From Nymphaea colorata (lineage: Eukaryota > Streptophyta > Magnoliopsida > Nymphaeales > Nymphaeaceae): a stretch of 64,000 nt of DNA. Every line of letters begins with the position of its first letter. The first letter of the stretch is position 1. Below the pieces are notes generated by a model, which saw nothing but the letters and a program-made list of their open reading frames with translations, searched no databases and was not told where the DNA came from. Below are positions 45,286-57,048 of this stretch, one piece after another. Location: assembly GCF_008831285.2 (NCBI RefSeq), contig NC_045139.1, positions 12,992,854 through 13,056,853 on the forward strand, in the 5' to 3' direction. Both the position numbers and the translations under genes were made by a program.

Positions 45286-48014
45286 CTAAAAATGGATGCT
45301 AATCGGCTGCAAGGTGCCATTTTCATTTTTTCCGAGGCCAGTGAATGGACTATAGCCGCCTTTCAGAAGCAACTGAAAACCTTTAGGATTTTTTGTGAAA
45401 TGAACACATAAATGATGTTTTTGGTAACTTGCATGATTGCTCAAAACAATATGGGCACTTTCAGATGATTCGCCTATCTTTATGTTCTGCATCTATTCTT
45501 CCAAAGATCTGTCCTTTGTTGTTCTTATGATGGGTACATTCACTGGAGCAATTAGCCTAAGGAGCATTGGATGCACTAGCCTTTCGGTTGGATCCTCAGC
45601 ACGTATAGTGATGACTGATGTGCCAAAATTCCATTTGAGGCATTGATGAAGAGTGGATGGGACTCCTCGTATTTGGTGGACCCAGGGTCATCCTAAAAGT
45701 AAGTTATATGATGGTGGCACATCTACCACATGAAACATAATGTGATGGCTAGTATTTTCGATGGTCATGTTCATATCGAGAGTACCTTTGCTATTCATGC
45801 TTCGGCCATCATATCCGTAGATCTTGATATCATTTGAGCGATATTTGTTTTCACGAAACCCCAATGTTTTAGCCGTGAGATCAGGACAAATATTCAAACC
45901 ACTTCCTCCATCAATCAAAACATGTGGCGACCTGGACAACAATGTAAAGAGCATCTTCATGAAAACAACCCCATTTTGAGAGGTCTTTTTTTGAGAAGGT
46001 AATTGACTGATTTTTAGAATCTTGAACCGAGTCTCCCTCATCCATATGCTCTTCTAAGGGAAAAACGCCCAAATAGCATGGATCTTCATCTGAGGAGTCA
46101 TCTGATGATTTGTCACCTTGTAAGATAAAAGTCTTCGGAATCATGAGAAGTTTCTTGGGCAAACTTTCTATCCTGCCATTCATCATAGCAATGAAATCCA
46201 GAGGTTCCTTTCCTTGGTCTACCACCATGACTTTGTGTGAACTGCTCCCAATATAAGGTCGAATGTGTTCTTGTGGATGGTATGGAAGTGGAGTGTCGGT
46301 AGTGATTATGGCCACTGCCACCTTTCCATGGTCAAGGAATGGATTCCTTTGTATCTCAGGGGTGCTATCATCACAAATCTTGAGATCTTTGTTGATGAAG
46401 TCTTGAATAATATTTTTGAGGACAAAACAATCCTCAGTGTCATGACCAGGGGTACGATGAACTTGCACAGTTTTTCTTTATTTCCTCCCATCATTTTCGG
46501 AGGCTCTGATACTTTTGGCAAGACTATAGTTCCTTTGGCGAGAAGGTATTCCAGGATCTTCCCCCGAGGCTGGCTCAGAGGAGTGAATTTTCGATCGTAG
46601 CTCCAACCTCGGTGTTTGTTTTTCCTTTCATCGTCGCCTTTGAGAAACTGCGTGTTCTTCTTGAAACTGACTTCCTTGTCATGCTTGTAATTATTGCCAT
46701 GGTCATTTCTAATGCCAGCATTGGCTATGAAGTGTGCAGGCAGTTGTGTCCTTCCTCCTTTCTTTCCATCTTCTTTGTACTTAGGAGCAATAATTCCATT
46801 AAAATCTCTTTCCTCAATCCCTTCTTCTATCGAATTTGCTTGTTCAATCAACTCAGCAAAGGTTTTGATCGGGGCATTGCGGATGAGACTTTTCAAGAGT
46901 TGGGCAAGATTTTTCCTAATGAGTGACAAGGCTTGTGTCTCAGAAATGGGCTCCTTCATCTTATTGCATTGAATTCTCCATTTTTGGATGAATTCCCGAG
47001 CCATTTCTCCCTGTTTCTGACGAAGACTGCAAATGGTACTGAGGGTTGGAGCCATGGGAGCATTTTGTTCAAATCTTTCAACAAACATGTTAATCAACTT
47101 GTCAAACTCCTTCAGCTTGATTGGATTGACATTTTCTTTGTACCATTGTGCGGCAATACCTTCAAGACTTCTTGAAAAATATCAGAACAAAGCTCTGTTA
47201 TTTGTCTGAATTTTGTAGCAATCATTGAAAAAAGTTGAAAGATGAACGTGTGGGCAAGTGGTTCCATCATATCTGATGAATTCTCTGGGCAGGCTTTTCA
47301 CGTCTTCGTCCCCTTCAATGTCAAGGTAGTAGTCCTCACATGAATACGAACGTTTTCCCTTCCCCCTAAGCTCAAGATTGTTCATTCTTTTTTTCCATTT
47401 CATAGAATCTGTGCTTAGTCGGACTTTCATCATCACTTGATTCGACCAATTCTGGCTTGGTCTTTTTCTACTTGCCCTTTATCTCCTTTACTTTTTCTTC
47501 AGAACTCTCACTGTCTGGGCTACTGCTAGGGATGTGCTTCTTGGTCTTTTTGCCTTTCTTGGTAGACTTTCTCTTCCTTTTGGGCTTCTCTTTGGAACTT
47601 TCAGTGGTGATAGGATTAGGTGAGCTAATTTTTATCATAATTTCTTTTCCCTTTTTGCTTTTCTTTGTTGTCTTTTTTTTTTGAGAGGAAGCAGTTCGGT
47701 TTTTTTTCCTTACTAATTGTTGAACCTGAACTCAAATAATCTTCATCTTGATCTGTAGGAGAGGACTTGTTCTTCTTCTTCTTTCTTTTCTGCTTGGCAG
47801 TCTTTTCATTCTCTAGCTCTGGAGTAACCATCAAGGCCTTTTGCTCTTCTTGCTCTTTCATGAATCGTTCCATGAACAAACAGAACATATGGTAAGCTTC
47901 TGGCTCGATTGCTGGTAGGCCAAGTGTTTCTGGCCGGAGTTCAGAAGATGAAGCCTCGTTCTGAGGAGCTTGCTTAGCTTGCGATCTAGTTTCAACCATC
48001 TTGTTGGCTTTCAA
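45286..48014 (-). pseudogene. Element A gag-protease
   Basis: gag probably begins at the ATG at 48014 or 47999 (MVETRSQAKQ). A Lys-rich linker (47880-47640) leads to the capsid-like core (about 47400-46780; FVERFEQNAPMAP, LRQKQGEMAREFIQKWR). A CCHC zinc knuckle is near 46480-46440 (LCK, then HRTPGHDTEDC); a one-base frameshift falls inside it. The aspartic protease is 45940-45690 around VLIDGGSGLNICP, the DG(G)SxLN form usual in Tat elements. The downstream part (45492-45286) reads GGYSPFTGLGKNENG, a G-patch-like tail common in this branch. Several frames are needed, so no polyprotein can be made without recoding. Confidence 0.85.
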
Positions 48015-48205
48015 GTATTCACCTTATGACACAAAAAAATAGAGTTATTGGACAGAAATGATGACAAAATGAAGGTTCATATTGCATTACAAGTTTTAAA
48101 AGTTACATCCAAAGATAGTAATAAAGATGACAACGGTAGAAGGAATACAAAGTTGACAACATAAAATTTTTAGGGAAGGATGGATGGTGGTTGGTTGGCA
48201 TCCCA

Positions 48206-49383
48206 CTACTCAGCATATTCCTTCTTCACCACTGGGCCTATGAACCAAGTGTATGATATCTGTGTCTTCCATTCTTGTCGAGCTACTGCATACAATGCCG
48301 CCCATTGAGGAGAACTAAGGTCGAATTTGAGAATAGCTCCAATTGGTGCATGCACAGAGACCATCTTCTGCCTTTGAGAGAACTGTCTCATACATCTATC
48401 AGCACAATAATCAACTATGAAGTAAGGGCCCAAGAGTGTGGTACGCCCGTGATGATGGTGAGTGTATCGGGGTAGGTTCTGCCGACGTTGACAATAGTCC
48501 CAAATGATCTCTCCTTCATTCAATTGCTCGATCAAACGATGGTATTGCTCCAAGGTTGTCAATGATCCATCAGTGTTTCTGAATAAACTGGCTTGGGGTC
48601 CCGCATGTTTGAGGAACCACAATTGTAAAACATATGTGCATCCTTCAATGAACTCGGTATCTCCAATGGTAAAGCGGGTGAGTCCTCAGGAAAGGAAGAC
48701 TAAGGCTGTCATTGCTACTGACAAGTGTCGGGTCCCTCTATGCCCCCATACCCGAAAAAGTTGGGCAATACGGACATCCAAAAGGTCACTTCCATCGGTA
48801 AAAAGGGTCACTCCTACTGTGTAGAGCATCATAGATTTCTCCCTATGGCTTTTCGAGGTAGAGTAGAAGGTTCAACATAGGTTCCAAATTCTTTATACAA
48901 ATTTTTCATGTTGATGCTTTGATTTTCATGGTTTTCTACTAAAGGCCAAGTTTTTCGTCCAGTAAAGTGAGCAATGAGGTCATTTGCATTGACCTTGGTT
49001 GGGTTCATAAGGAATTGTTTTTCCAATAGATCATTTGGGTCGCAAATTGGGGTAGGGAGGTCTAGTATTTCGGTAAATTCATCTTGTAATATTGTCATTT
49101 CTCCCTATGGAAACCAAAAAGAGGAGGTCTTTGGGTTCCAATGCTCGGCAATTGCATGTACCAAATTTCCATCAACTGACTGCATTCTTCCAGCTGCTAC
49201 TGTCTCTAGCCCACATTCTTCAAAGTAAGAAGGAAACATCCGAGAGAAGGTAGGATACCAAGTCCGATACCATTCGGGAGCCAAAGATTTAGACTCAAGA
49301 GAAATGTAGGTGGATCGTTCGGGACATTCCCCAAAGAGGATGTGATCATAAGGAAATGTGACACTACGTTGGAAAGAATACAT
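48206..49383 (-). pseudogene. Element A ORF1 (DUF7745/PMD-like), upstream of gag
   Basis: From the ATG at 49383 the frame contains VHAIAEHWNPKTSSFWF, an in-frame TAG (49105-49107), then EMTILQDEFTEILDLPTPI in the same frame. The 'W-x-TxxFxF ... EmTxxLxxxxxIL-lP' layout is that of ORF1 proteins of Tat elements and is similar to the plant mobile domain. A frame change near 48830 leads to LDVRIAQLFRVWGHRGTRHL and, after another stop, FIEGCTYVLQLWFLKHAGP and the C-terminal part to 48206. Function of ORF1 proteins is unknown. Two stops and one frameshift make this copy defective. Confidence 0.75.
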
Positions 49384-50163
49384 CTTGAATGATGACTCTA
49401 AAAGATAAAGATTGAATTAGTGGAAAACATTGACTAGGTTGACAAAGACAATATGAAGTAGATGTGTGGAATAAGGTTGTAAATCATCACATAAGGTTTC
49501 ACGCACATCAACAACTATCATGAAATTTTTTTTTTTAGAAAATTGGGTATATGAACCTAATTGAGATAAATTTGTGTCACGATAATCCGATGTCAAGTTA
49601 TGCTTATATACCTTAGCCAAATGGCTTAGTACAAGCATAGATTCTTCCTTAGGCAACTAAGTGTAGGGTTCATCAACTTCTTCTTGATCACTCGTCCATA
49701 TACCATAAATTACCACTCATGGTACTAACGAAGGGGGCTTTCCCGCCCAAGGTGTAGTCTAGTTGTAAGGCTTAGTCTTATGCTACCGCCAAAGACCAAG
49801 CCCGACAACATGATGACCGGGACAAATAGGTATGAGGAATTTTGAAATATGAGAAATAATATAAAATGAGTTGTCTGTAATGCAATGTTGCCTAAGTTTG
49901 ATGATTAAAATAGAAGAGCAAACATGGTTTTCAAACAACTTCTAAATTGAGAAGGGCGGTATGTGATCATAGATATATGTGAACATGATTGATCCTCCTC
50001 AATTAGTCCTATGTGCAAGAAAACAATCACAATCACCAAACAATGTAATGAAATGCCAATAGGGTCGAGGCCAAAATAGGGAACATGCTTTATCATTGGC
50101 AATATATGAGATGTTCAAGTTTGTAGAAATGCATCAATTATAATCATAGCCAAACGATGACGG
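49384..50163 (-). other. Element A 5' leader
   Basis: Between the primer-binding site and ORF1. No open frame with a known domain; it holds the expected untranslated leader of the transcript. Confidence 0.7.
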
Positions 50164-50181
50164 GTCCCATCACGGTCGCCA
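50164..50181 (-). other. Primer-binding site of element A
   Basis: The - strand reads TGGCGACCGTGATGGGAC starting two bases inside the 5' LTR. The TGG start and position fit a tRNA 3'-end complement; I cannot name the tRNA without a search. Confidence 0.65.
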
Positions 50182-50183
50182 TC

Positions 50184-53100
50184 TGTTTGCATCCCAAAAT
50201 TTTATTGGTTTTGGAGTGCTTCAAAAAAATTGAGTTTTGTTTTGAAATAAGAAAGAAAAGGGACTCGCCCGTCGGTACGAGGATCGACAATTCCCGGTGC
50301 CTTTACCGGGGGTAATCAACCCAAGGGCTATGTTTATCATTGATGCATTTCGTTTTAACTTAAACATCTTTTTAATTCTATATGCGGTGTAGAAAATATT
50401 GAAAGTTTGATGTTTCAAACTTTTGAAAAGATTCTTGAAGAATTGCTCGAAAATGTGAAATGTTTTGAGGAAAAAGTGGAACTAGTAAATATCATTTGAA
50501 AAACTTATGAAATCATTTTGAAATCACTTTAGTGTTCTCTTAAGACTTTAAGTAGAATTGAGATTTTGCTCTACTTCGGGTAACACCTAGCTAGAGCTCC
50601 ATCCCATCTTGCTTAAGTTCTTTTGGAGAGGTGCTTGTGATCATAAGTGAAATAAAGTGGGTGAGAATGCATGGATGCATTTATCTTACATTATTGAAAG
50701 AATGTAAAACATTCCTACCACAACATTCAACTAGAGTCATTCCTACCACAACATACATCTAAGATTTCGTTGTTATAATTATTATATATAAGAAGGAAAA
50801 GTTTTTTTTTGAAAAGGGATAGGGATTGTAGACCATCAAGCATGATTCCAATATTGGGTCATTACTTGGTTTGTGGTCCTAATGAAGTTGGTAAATGGAA
50901 AGTTTGTGAGAGGAGAATGTTAAAAAGAATACAAAAGATAAAACACTCTTATGAAAAGAAAGAGAGAGAAATAGAGAAAGATATGCATACATGTGTACAT
51001 ACCATCACATATACACATATATGAAAGCTTAAGAGAAAAAGATGTATTGATTTGAAGAGAAAGAGATATTTTAGAGAAAAAGAAAAATATCATATGTATA
51101 TATGAGTATGAGAAATTTTATAAGAGAAGATATTTGTCTTGAAAAGAGGAATAAATATTTGAAAGAGAAGAAACGGAGCACATGTACATACGTATTCATG
51201 CACATATGAAAATTTATAAAATGGAAAGTGAAAGCATAGAGAGAGAAAGATGGGGGGTCATCATGTTGGCATAGATGTATATAACATGTGTATACATCCA
51301 TACCTTCACAAGATTAGAAATCAAGAAACTACTTAAAATTACCAACTTCAAGTTTAATGTGGGCCGAAGGGGAGGTTGACTCATGCAAGAGTCTAAGCTA
51401 AGTCTCTAAGGCCATGTTAGAAGGTTCCTTTCGAAAATGTTTTGGAAAGTAAGAATAGAATGTTATTATTTAGTTTGTTGTAAGGGATATATTTTTCCCA
51501 CCGTTGTGTATGGAAGAAAACAAGCAACATAACGAGATACTCGTCAGGGTTTCTAATGGGAAGATTAAGAATGAAACTAGCGCAAAATGACAAGAATATG
51601 CATATTAACATGTACATTTTCATGAGGGTTTATCCCGGGTTGGACAAGTCCCAACCTCAAAATTTAATATGAAAATAAAGAGTCCCCAAACCACACTCTC
51701 ATTCCTACCATACATTCACATATAAGTAGAAAACCAAGCAACTATGCATGGAAAATATATAGACAACATTCAAGGAAGGCAAAAGAGAAAGAGGATGGCA
51801 GAAAGTGCAAGGTTCAATTAGGAGGTAGGACATAATGTAACTATGAAATGATATGTCACCTCATCTTCTCATGTTCCCGTGCACTTGAGTATAGCCTCTT
51901 CACTTTAAAATAGAGATTGAGAGCTATCTCCTTTGGTCATGGGGAGATAACGAATAGAGGAAAATAAGAGGAAGCAAAAGAACAACAAGAATGTACTAAT
52001 GAAAAGAAAGAATATGATTAAAATGAAAGATCATCTCATCTTTCCATGCTCCCGGTGCACTTGAGCATAGCCTCTTGTCTCTAAAAATAGATTGAGAACT
52101 ACCTCCTTTAGCCATAGGGAGATGAAGATGAGAAGAAAATATAGAAAGAAAAAAAATACCATATTTAATAAAAGAGAAAACATGATTCAATCATGAAATG
52201 AAAGATCATCTCATCCTTCCATGCTTCCAATGCACTTGAGCATAGCCTCTTGTCTCTAAAAAGAGATTGAGTGTTATCTCCTTTGGCCATGGGGAGAGTA
52301 GGAAAAGAGAAAAGAAAATAACAAGAACAAGGCTATATTAAAGAAAAGAAATAACAATAACAACAAGAATATATTCGTGAAGGCAAAGAACAACAACAGC
52401 AAGAATACTTGAAAGAGCATGATTTGATCATAAAATAAAATATCATCTCATCTTCTCATGCTCCCGGTGCACTTGAGCATAGCCTCTTGTCTCTAAAAAG
52501 AGGTTGAGTGTTATCTCCTTTGGCCATAGGAGATGAAGATGAGAAGAGAAAATGAAAACAATCAACAAGACTATGTTCAAGAAAAAAGAATAGCATAATA
52601 ATAAGAACATATTAATGAAAAATAATAACAACAAGAATACTTGAAAGAACATGATTTAATCATAAAATAAAATATCATCTCATCTTCTCATGCTCCCGGT
52701 GCACTTGAGCGTAGCCTCTTGTCTCTAAAAAGAGGTTGAGTGCTATCTCCTTTGGCCATGGAGAGATGAAGATGAGAAAAGAAGAAAAAAAAGAAATGAA
52801 AGGGATGATGATTACATACCTCTAATGAGAAATGACCTGAGGAAGATAAACACCTTCACTTGAAATCCCCTTTGAATGAAACTCCAAGTTGATGCCTCCA
52901 AGAGGGTTGTAGTTTGCTCCAAGTTGGAGAGGAAAATGGAGAGAGGAAGAGGGAGAGAGAGAGAGCTCAAGAGAAACTCTAAGACTTCAAGTGTAAATAC
53001 ATTAGAGTTTCTCCCAAGGTCCAACGGTATAACTACGAACTCGTAGTGGCCGTCATAAATTGGTCTTGTTTACCCAAAAAGACTAAAATCACCCTCTAAA

Positions 53101-53598
53101 ATGAGGTTTTTGGTCAAAAGGAGGGGCAAATTGGTCTTGTTTACCCAAAAAGACTAAAAATCACCCTCTAAAAGGAGGTTTTTGGTCAAAAGGATGGGCA
53201 AATCGGTCTTGTTTATCCAAAAAGACTAAAATCACCCTTTAAAAGGAGGTTTTTGGCCAAAAGGAGGGGCAAATCGGTCTTGTTTACCCAAAAAGACTAA
53301 AATCACCCTTTAAAAGGAGGTTTTTGGTCGAAAGGAGGGGCAAATCGGTCTTGTTTATCCAAAAAGGCTAAAATCACCCTCTAAAAGGAGGTTTTTGGTC
53401 GAAAGGATGGGCAAATTGGTCTTAAATGCTTGATTTAGATCTGAATTGGGTTTTGGATCTAATTTAGGTCTGAAAGTTGTATTTTGGATTTTATTTGGAT
53501 CTAAGAGTTGTATTTTGAATTTGAATCTTGTGCTTAAATTTGAGTTTCGCACTTGGATAAAACATCATAATCTTTTAGAAAAAATTGGGGTGATTACA
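50184..53598 (-). repeat. Element A 5' LTR, TATA segment replaced
   Basis: Same TGTTTGCATCCC...GGTGATTACA ends as the 3' LTR. About 140 bp present in the 3' LTR (about 40590-40727, including the TATA box) is missing. In its place is about 31 bp (53025-53056) holding a near-palindrome ACTACGAACTCGTAGT. Tandem arrays parallel those of the 3' LTR (CCGGTGCAC-type anchors near 52052, 52229, 52465 and 52695). Confidence 0.92.
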
Positions 53599-54350
53599 AC
53601 ATGCTGCTCCAAGGAGTGACTATAAACCAAGATATCGTCGAAGAAGACTAATAATACCCCTATCTAACATCTCTTTCATCAATTTATCGATCTCAGATTT
53701 CTGCTCATAGCCATACCGATATGGCCTCACGTTGATCGGTTCAGTCCCATGTGTAAGGACGATTTGGTGGTCATAAGATCGCTGCGGAGGTAATCCTTTA
53801 GGCTCTTCAAATACATTGGGATATAGTCTCAAGACTTGTTGGATTTCATCCGGCACTTGTTCATCGTCATGTTTGGCCGTGGGAGGTACATCGGTTGCTA
53901 CCGATATCACCCAATAAGCAGGTTGTTGGGCAGCAATTATCTTCAAGGCTGTCTTTGGGCTCATGGTCGACTCAACACCCTTCAAAGTGATCTGCCCATC
54001 TCCTCCCTCTTTCTGAAAACTCATGTGCATCCTTGAGAAATCCCAAGCAATGACCCCAAGAGTCTCTAGCCATTGTACCCCAAGGACTATGTCCACGTCT
54101 TCAATAGGTAACACTAAGAGGTCCACTTTGAATGGTTCTTTTTGCAGATGTGTTTGCATGATATACGGGACCCATTTCCAACTACCACAGTAAGGGGTCG
54201 GTGTGGAGACAAGGTGCAACCAATAGTTTCCGCGGCTTCGGTCTTCATATAGTTATGTGTCGCATCCGAGTCTAACAAGACTGTCACCTTGCTACCTTGA
54301 TTGTGCCGATCACCCTCATGGCTTTAGGTGGTTTGCTTCAGCCATAGTGT
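53599..54350 (-). pseudogene. Element B protease and RT start
   Basis: The protease lies near 54300-54050. Its active-site motif reads LLDSDATHNYM where chromoviruses have DSG: the Gly is Asp (codons 54264-54272 read D-S-D). GVQWLETLGVIAWDFSRMHM marks the protease end. RT begins with NVFEEPKGLPPQRSYDHQI and KEMLDRGIIS (to about 53652). At about 53645-53651 the frame jumps directly to VFFDDILVYSHSLEQHV, so the RT core between (roughly 110 residues in relatives) is deleted and the join is out of frame. Sequence then runs into the ACATG duplication of element A and resumes at 37758. Confidence 0.85.
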
Positions 54351-54479
54351 GACAACCCACATCGATCTCAGCTGGTTCCTCATGGGTAGCTACAGCCACG
54401 CTCGTCGTCTGAAGTGTTCGAATCCTCACTATCACTATCACCTTCAACTACTATGAGCTGGAAGCACTTACATATGTGT

Positions 54480-55395
54480 CTCAGATCCACTTCTCTTTGC
54501 ACTTGATGCAAAGTCCTTTCTTAATCCGGTCCTCCCTTTCCTCTTTGAATATGTATTGCACCAGGACCTTATCACGAAAAGCTGGCCTAACATCCTCTTG
54601 TTTCACGGGCTTAGAAACTTTGCCAAAGTTCCCTTTGTTTTTCTTGAAGTCGCTAGTTTTGTTAGACTTCTTGAGTGCATACAGCCGTGGTTCTTTTCCT
54701 CGACCAACCCAGCCTTGGAGAAGCAATCAACTAAATCTGTTGGTTCTTGGGCTAGAAATTCTATTCGGATTTCTTTCTCGAGGCCTCCAAGAAATGCCCC
54801 CACAAGTGCACAGTTTGGCCTAATCAACCATGCAGGCCAGTTTCTCAAACCGGCTTTGATAGTCTCAAACCATAGATGTCTGCCTTAGATTTTTAAGTTC
54901 AACATCAAAATTTGTAAAAGAGGTGTCCCCAAAGTGTACTAGTAAAGCTTCCTTGAAATTGACCCAAGTTATGTCGGGTTGAGTGTGCTTCAACCAGCGG
55001 TACCACTGCATGGCCTCACCTTCGAAGTGGAGAACAGATAGGATGATCCAATTCTCTTCGTCAGTGCCTTGACATGCGAAGTACTCTTCAACCTTAAATA
55101 CCCAATCTTGAGCTTGTTGGCCATCAAATTTTGGAAACTCCATTTTTGGTTTGGACCGGTTATCATGCTGTCTTCTACCTCGTCTATCATGGTTGTCCTC
55201 CCAATGATCGGATAGCTCATCACCATCTTGATCATGATCTCTAGCAAACTGATTTTCCCAGCCCCTATTACTTCTGTTTTGGAACCCATTGCGCCGGTTA
55301 AGGGGTGGAAAGTGTTCATTCTGGTCTGGCCCTTTGCTGGCTTGTCCAAGTGCACTATATCTATTTCCTCCATGGTTTAAGTCTTGGAAATCCAT
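54480..55395 (-). pseudogene. Element B gag
   Basis: Starts at the ATG at 55395 (MDFQDLNHGGNRYS). An Arg/Asp-rich region precedes the retrotransposon gag core: KMEFPKFDGQQAQDWVFKVE, then FEGEAMQWYRWLKH and FTNFDVELKNLRQT. After a frameshift near 54865 it continues with LIRPNCALVGAFLGGLEKEI and reaches a zinc knuckle near 54480 (CIKCKEKW, with the His-Cys part in another frame). The 'FPKFDG...W..rveqyF' pattern is typical of plant chromovirus gag. Confidence 0.8.
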
Positions 55396-55702
55396 GTGAT
55401 TTGTAGGCTCGACTGGGCCCTTGCCCTTTGGCTGTGAAGAACTAGGGGATATATCAACCGCCCTTCTTATGCACCAGAAGAAGAAAGAATACAGTAGTGG
55501 TGGAATAAGTTAAAAGAGAAGAATAGTGAGAGGTTCAAAAGTTGGGATCAAAATCATTGCTTTTGTGCCTGTTCATACTTAAATTTTCTTGTTTGTCATT
55601 CCACCACTACTCCCATTGACCATATTTTGTACATCCTTCTGGTTTGGGGAAGAAAACAAAAGGTGGTGGCGATGATGACAGGAGGAATGAGTTGTTAGAA
55701 AA
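55396..55702. other. 5' flank of element B gag
   Basis: No LTR end or tRNA-Met-type primer site is visible here, so element B appears truncated or rearranged on its 5' side. Confidence 0.4.
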
Positions 55703-56163
55703 GTTGAGTATGGGAGTATGAAAATCCTTTCCCATAACTTTCTTTGATTTGGCTAGGTTTTTTATACTGCCCATACTCAAATTTTCTAGCTTCTCATTCC
55801 TTCTAACTGTCATCAATTTTTACACACTCATAGATAGCTCTCCTTGCTGCTCATGCCACCAATGACTCACTTTTGGTATTGAACTGTCTTCTTTTTCCAC
55901 ATTCAAAATCTTAATGCATTGTTTATGAATGAGTTGATAGGTTGAGTATGGGAGTACGAAAATCCTTTCCCATAACTTTCTCTGATTTGGCTAGGTTTTT
56001 TATACTGCCCATACTCAAATTTTCTAGCTTCTCATTCCTTCTAACTGTCCCCGATTTTTAAACTTTCATAGACAACTCTCCTTGCTGCTCATGCCACAAA
56101 TGACTCACTTTTGGTATTAAATTTTCTTCTTTTTCCACATTCAAAATATTAATACATTGCTGT
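55703..56163. repeat. Two-copy tandem duplication, 238-bp unit
   Basis: Copies start at 55703 and 55941 and are about 90% alike by eye. Each begins with an inverted pair TTGAGTATGGG ... CCCATACTCAA about 80 bp across. Confidence 0.92.
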
Positions 56164-57048
56164 TGACTTTTACCTTCCAATGGCTGTGATGGAAACAAAG
56201 AGGAAGAATAAGAATAAGAGGATAATGTAGGAGACGATCACGCTGGAGTACGAGGGTGGAAGCTGGAGACTTTTTCCTTAAATATTGCCACTAGTTATCA
56301 GCCGTTCGGTCGGTTGAAGCTCATTTATATCACTGACTTGCAATGTTCTCGCCTCTTGAGCCATTCTATGAGTTCAATCATCATATCGATGTAAAAAAAG
56401 GATTCCCAACCCATATTGCGTGGGTCCCAGGGCATTCAGCATGATGGCCACATCAACCATGGTGGGACCCAACCCTCATGGATGTCCTCTCTTAATCGAC
56501 TTAGGACAAAAAAATTACAATACTGAAATATAAAGATTTCTTTATTAATTGGCTAATGAACAAGGTCAGCAAATCCAAAAATCAAAATTCAAAACCTTTC
56601 CTGCTGTTGATGTCATTCAGGAAATGACTAAATTGGCATCCATCCTAATTAGCAGAGTTATCTATTTCCAAGGAGTTCCCTTTTTTTCTTTAAAACTGAT
56701 TTGACTTTCCAAATATTATCATGTGTCAAATCTGGACTTACCTAACTAACTATCCTAAAAGTTGGGGAAAAATCAATTGAGTACATCTTCATTGGCTGAT
56801 GTGATCTAGAGAGAATTCTCTCTACCTCCCCCTTCCATGCTAATTGTACATTAAAACTTACATAAATATGCACTAATTATAACACTTAACTCGATCATAT
56901 GCAAATATGAAACAAAAAAAAAATCTTCCTTTCTAGATTGACATGTGAGTCAAGTAGTGGTTATTTTAGAAAAAATCTCCCTTTGGAAATGTCAAATCTT
57001 CCTTAAATTAATCTACAAGGCAGAAATTCCTAAAATTTGTTAACTATC
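56164..57048. other. Unassigned DNA
   Basis: AT-rich, no gene or repeat recognised. Confidence 0.5.

Larger units (their letters stand above)
37759..53598 (-). mobile_element. Element A: Tat/Ogre-like Ty3/gypsy retrotransposon, 15840 bp
   Basis: Bounded by TG...CA and flanked by identical pentamers ACATG (37754-37758 and 53599-53603). It has two long LTRs (3362 and 3415 bp), a primer-binding site, a polypurine tract, an extra ORF1 upstream of gag, gag-pro, and RT-RNase H-second RNase H-integrase. ORF1, the dual RNase H and a splice acceptor before RT are known hallmarks of the Tat branch (Ogre/Retand). It is inserted in the RT region of element B. All coding parts carry stops or frameshifts. 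In about 128 bp that I compared, the LTRs differ at 6 positions, so insertion is not very recent. Confidence 0.93.
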
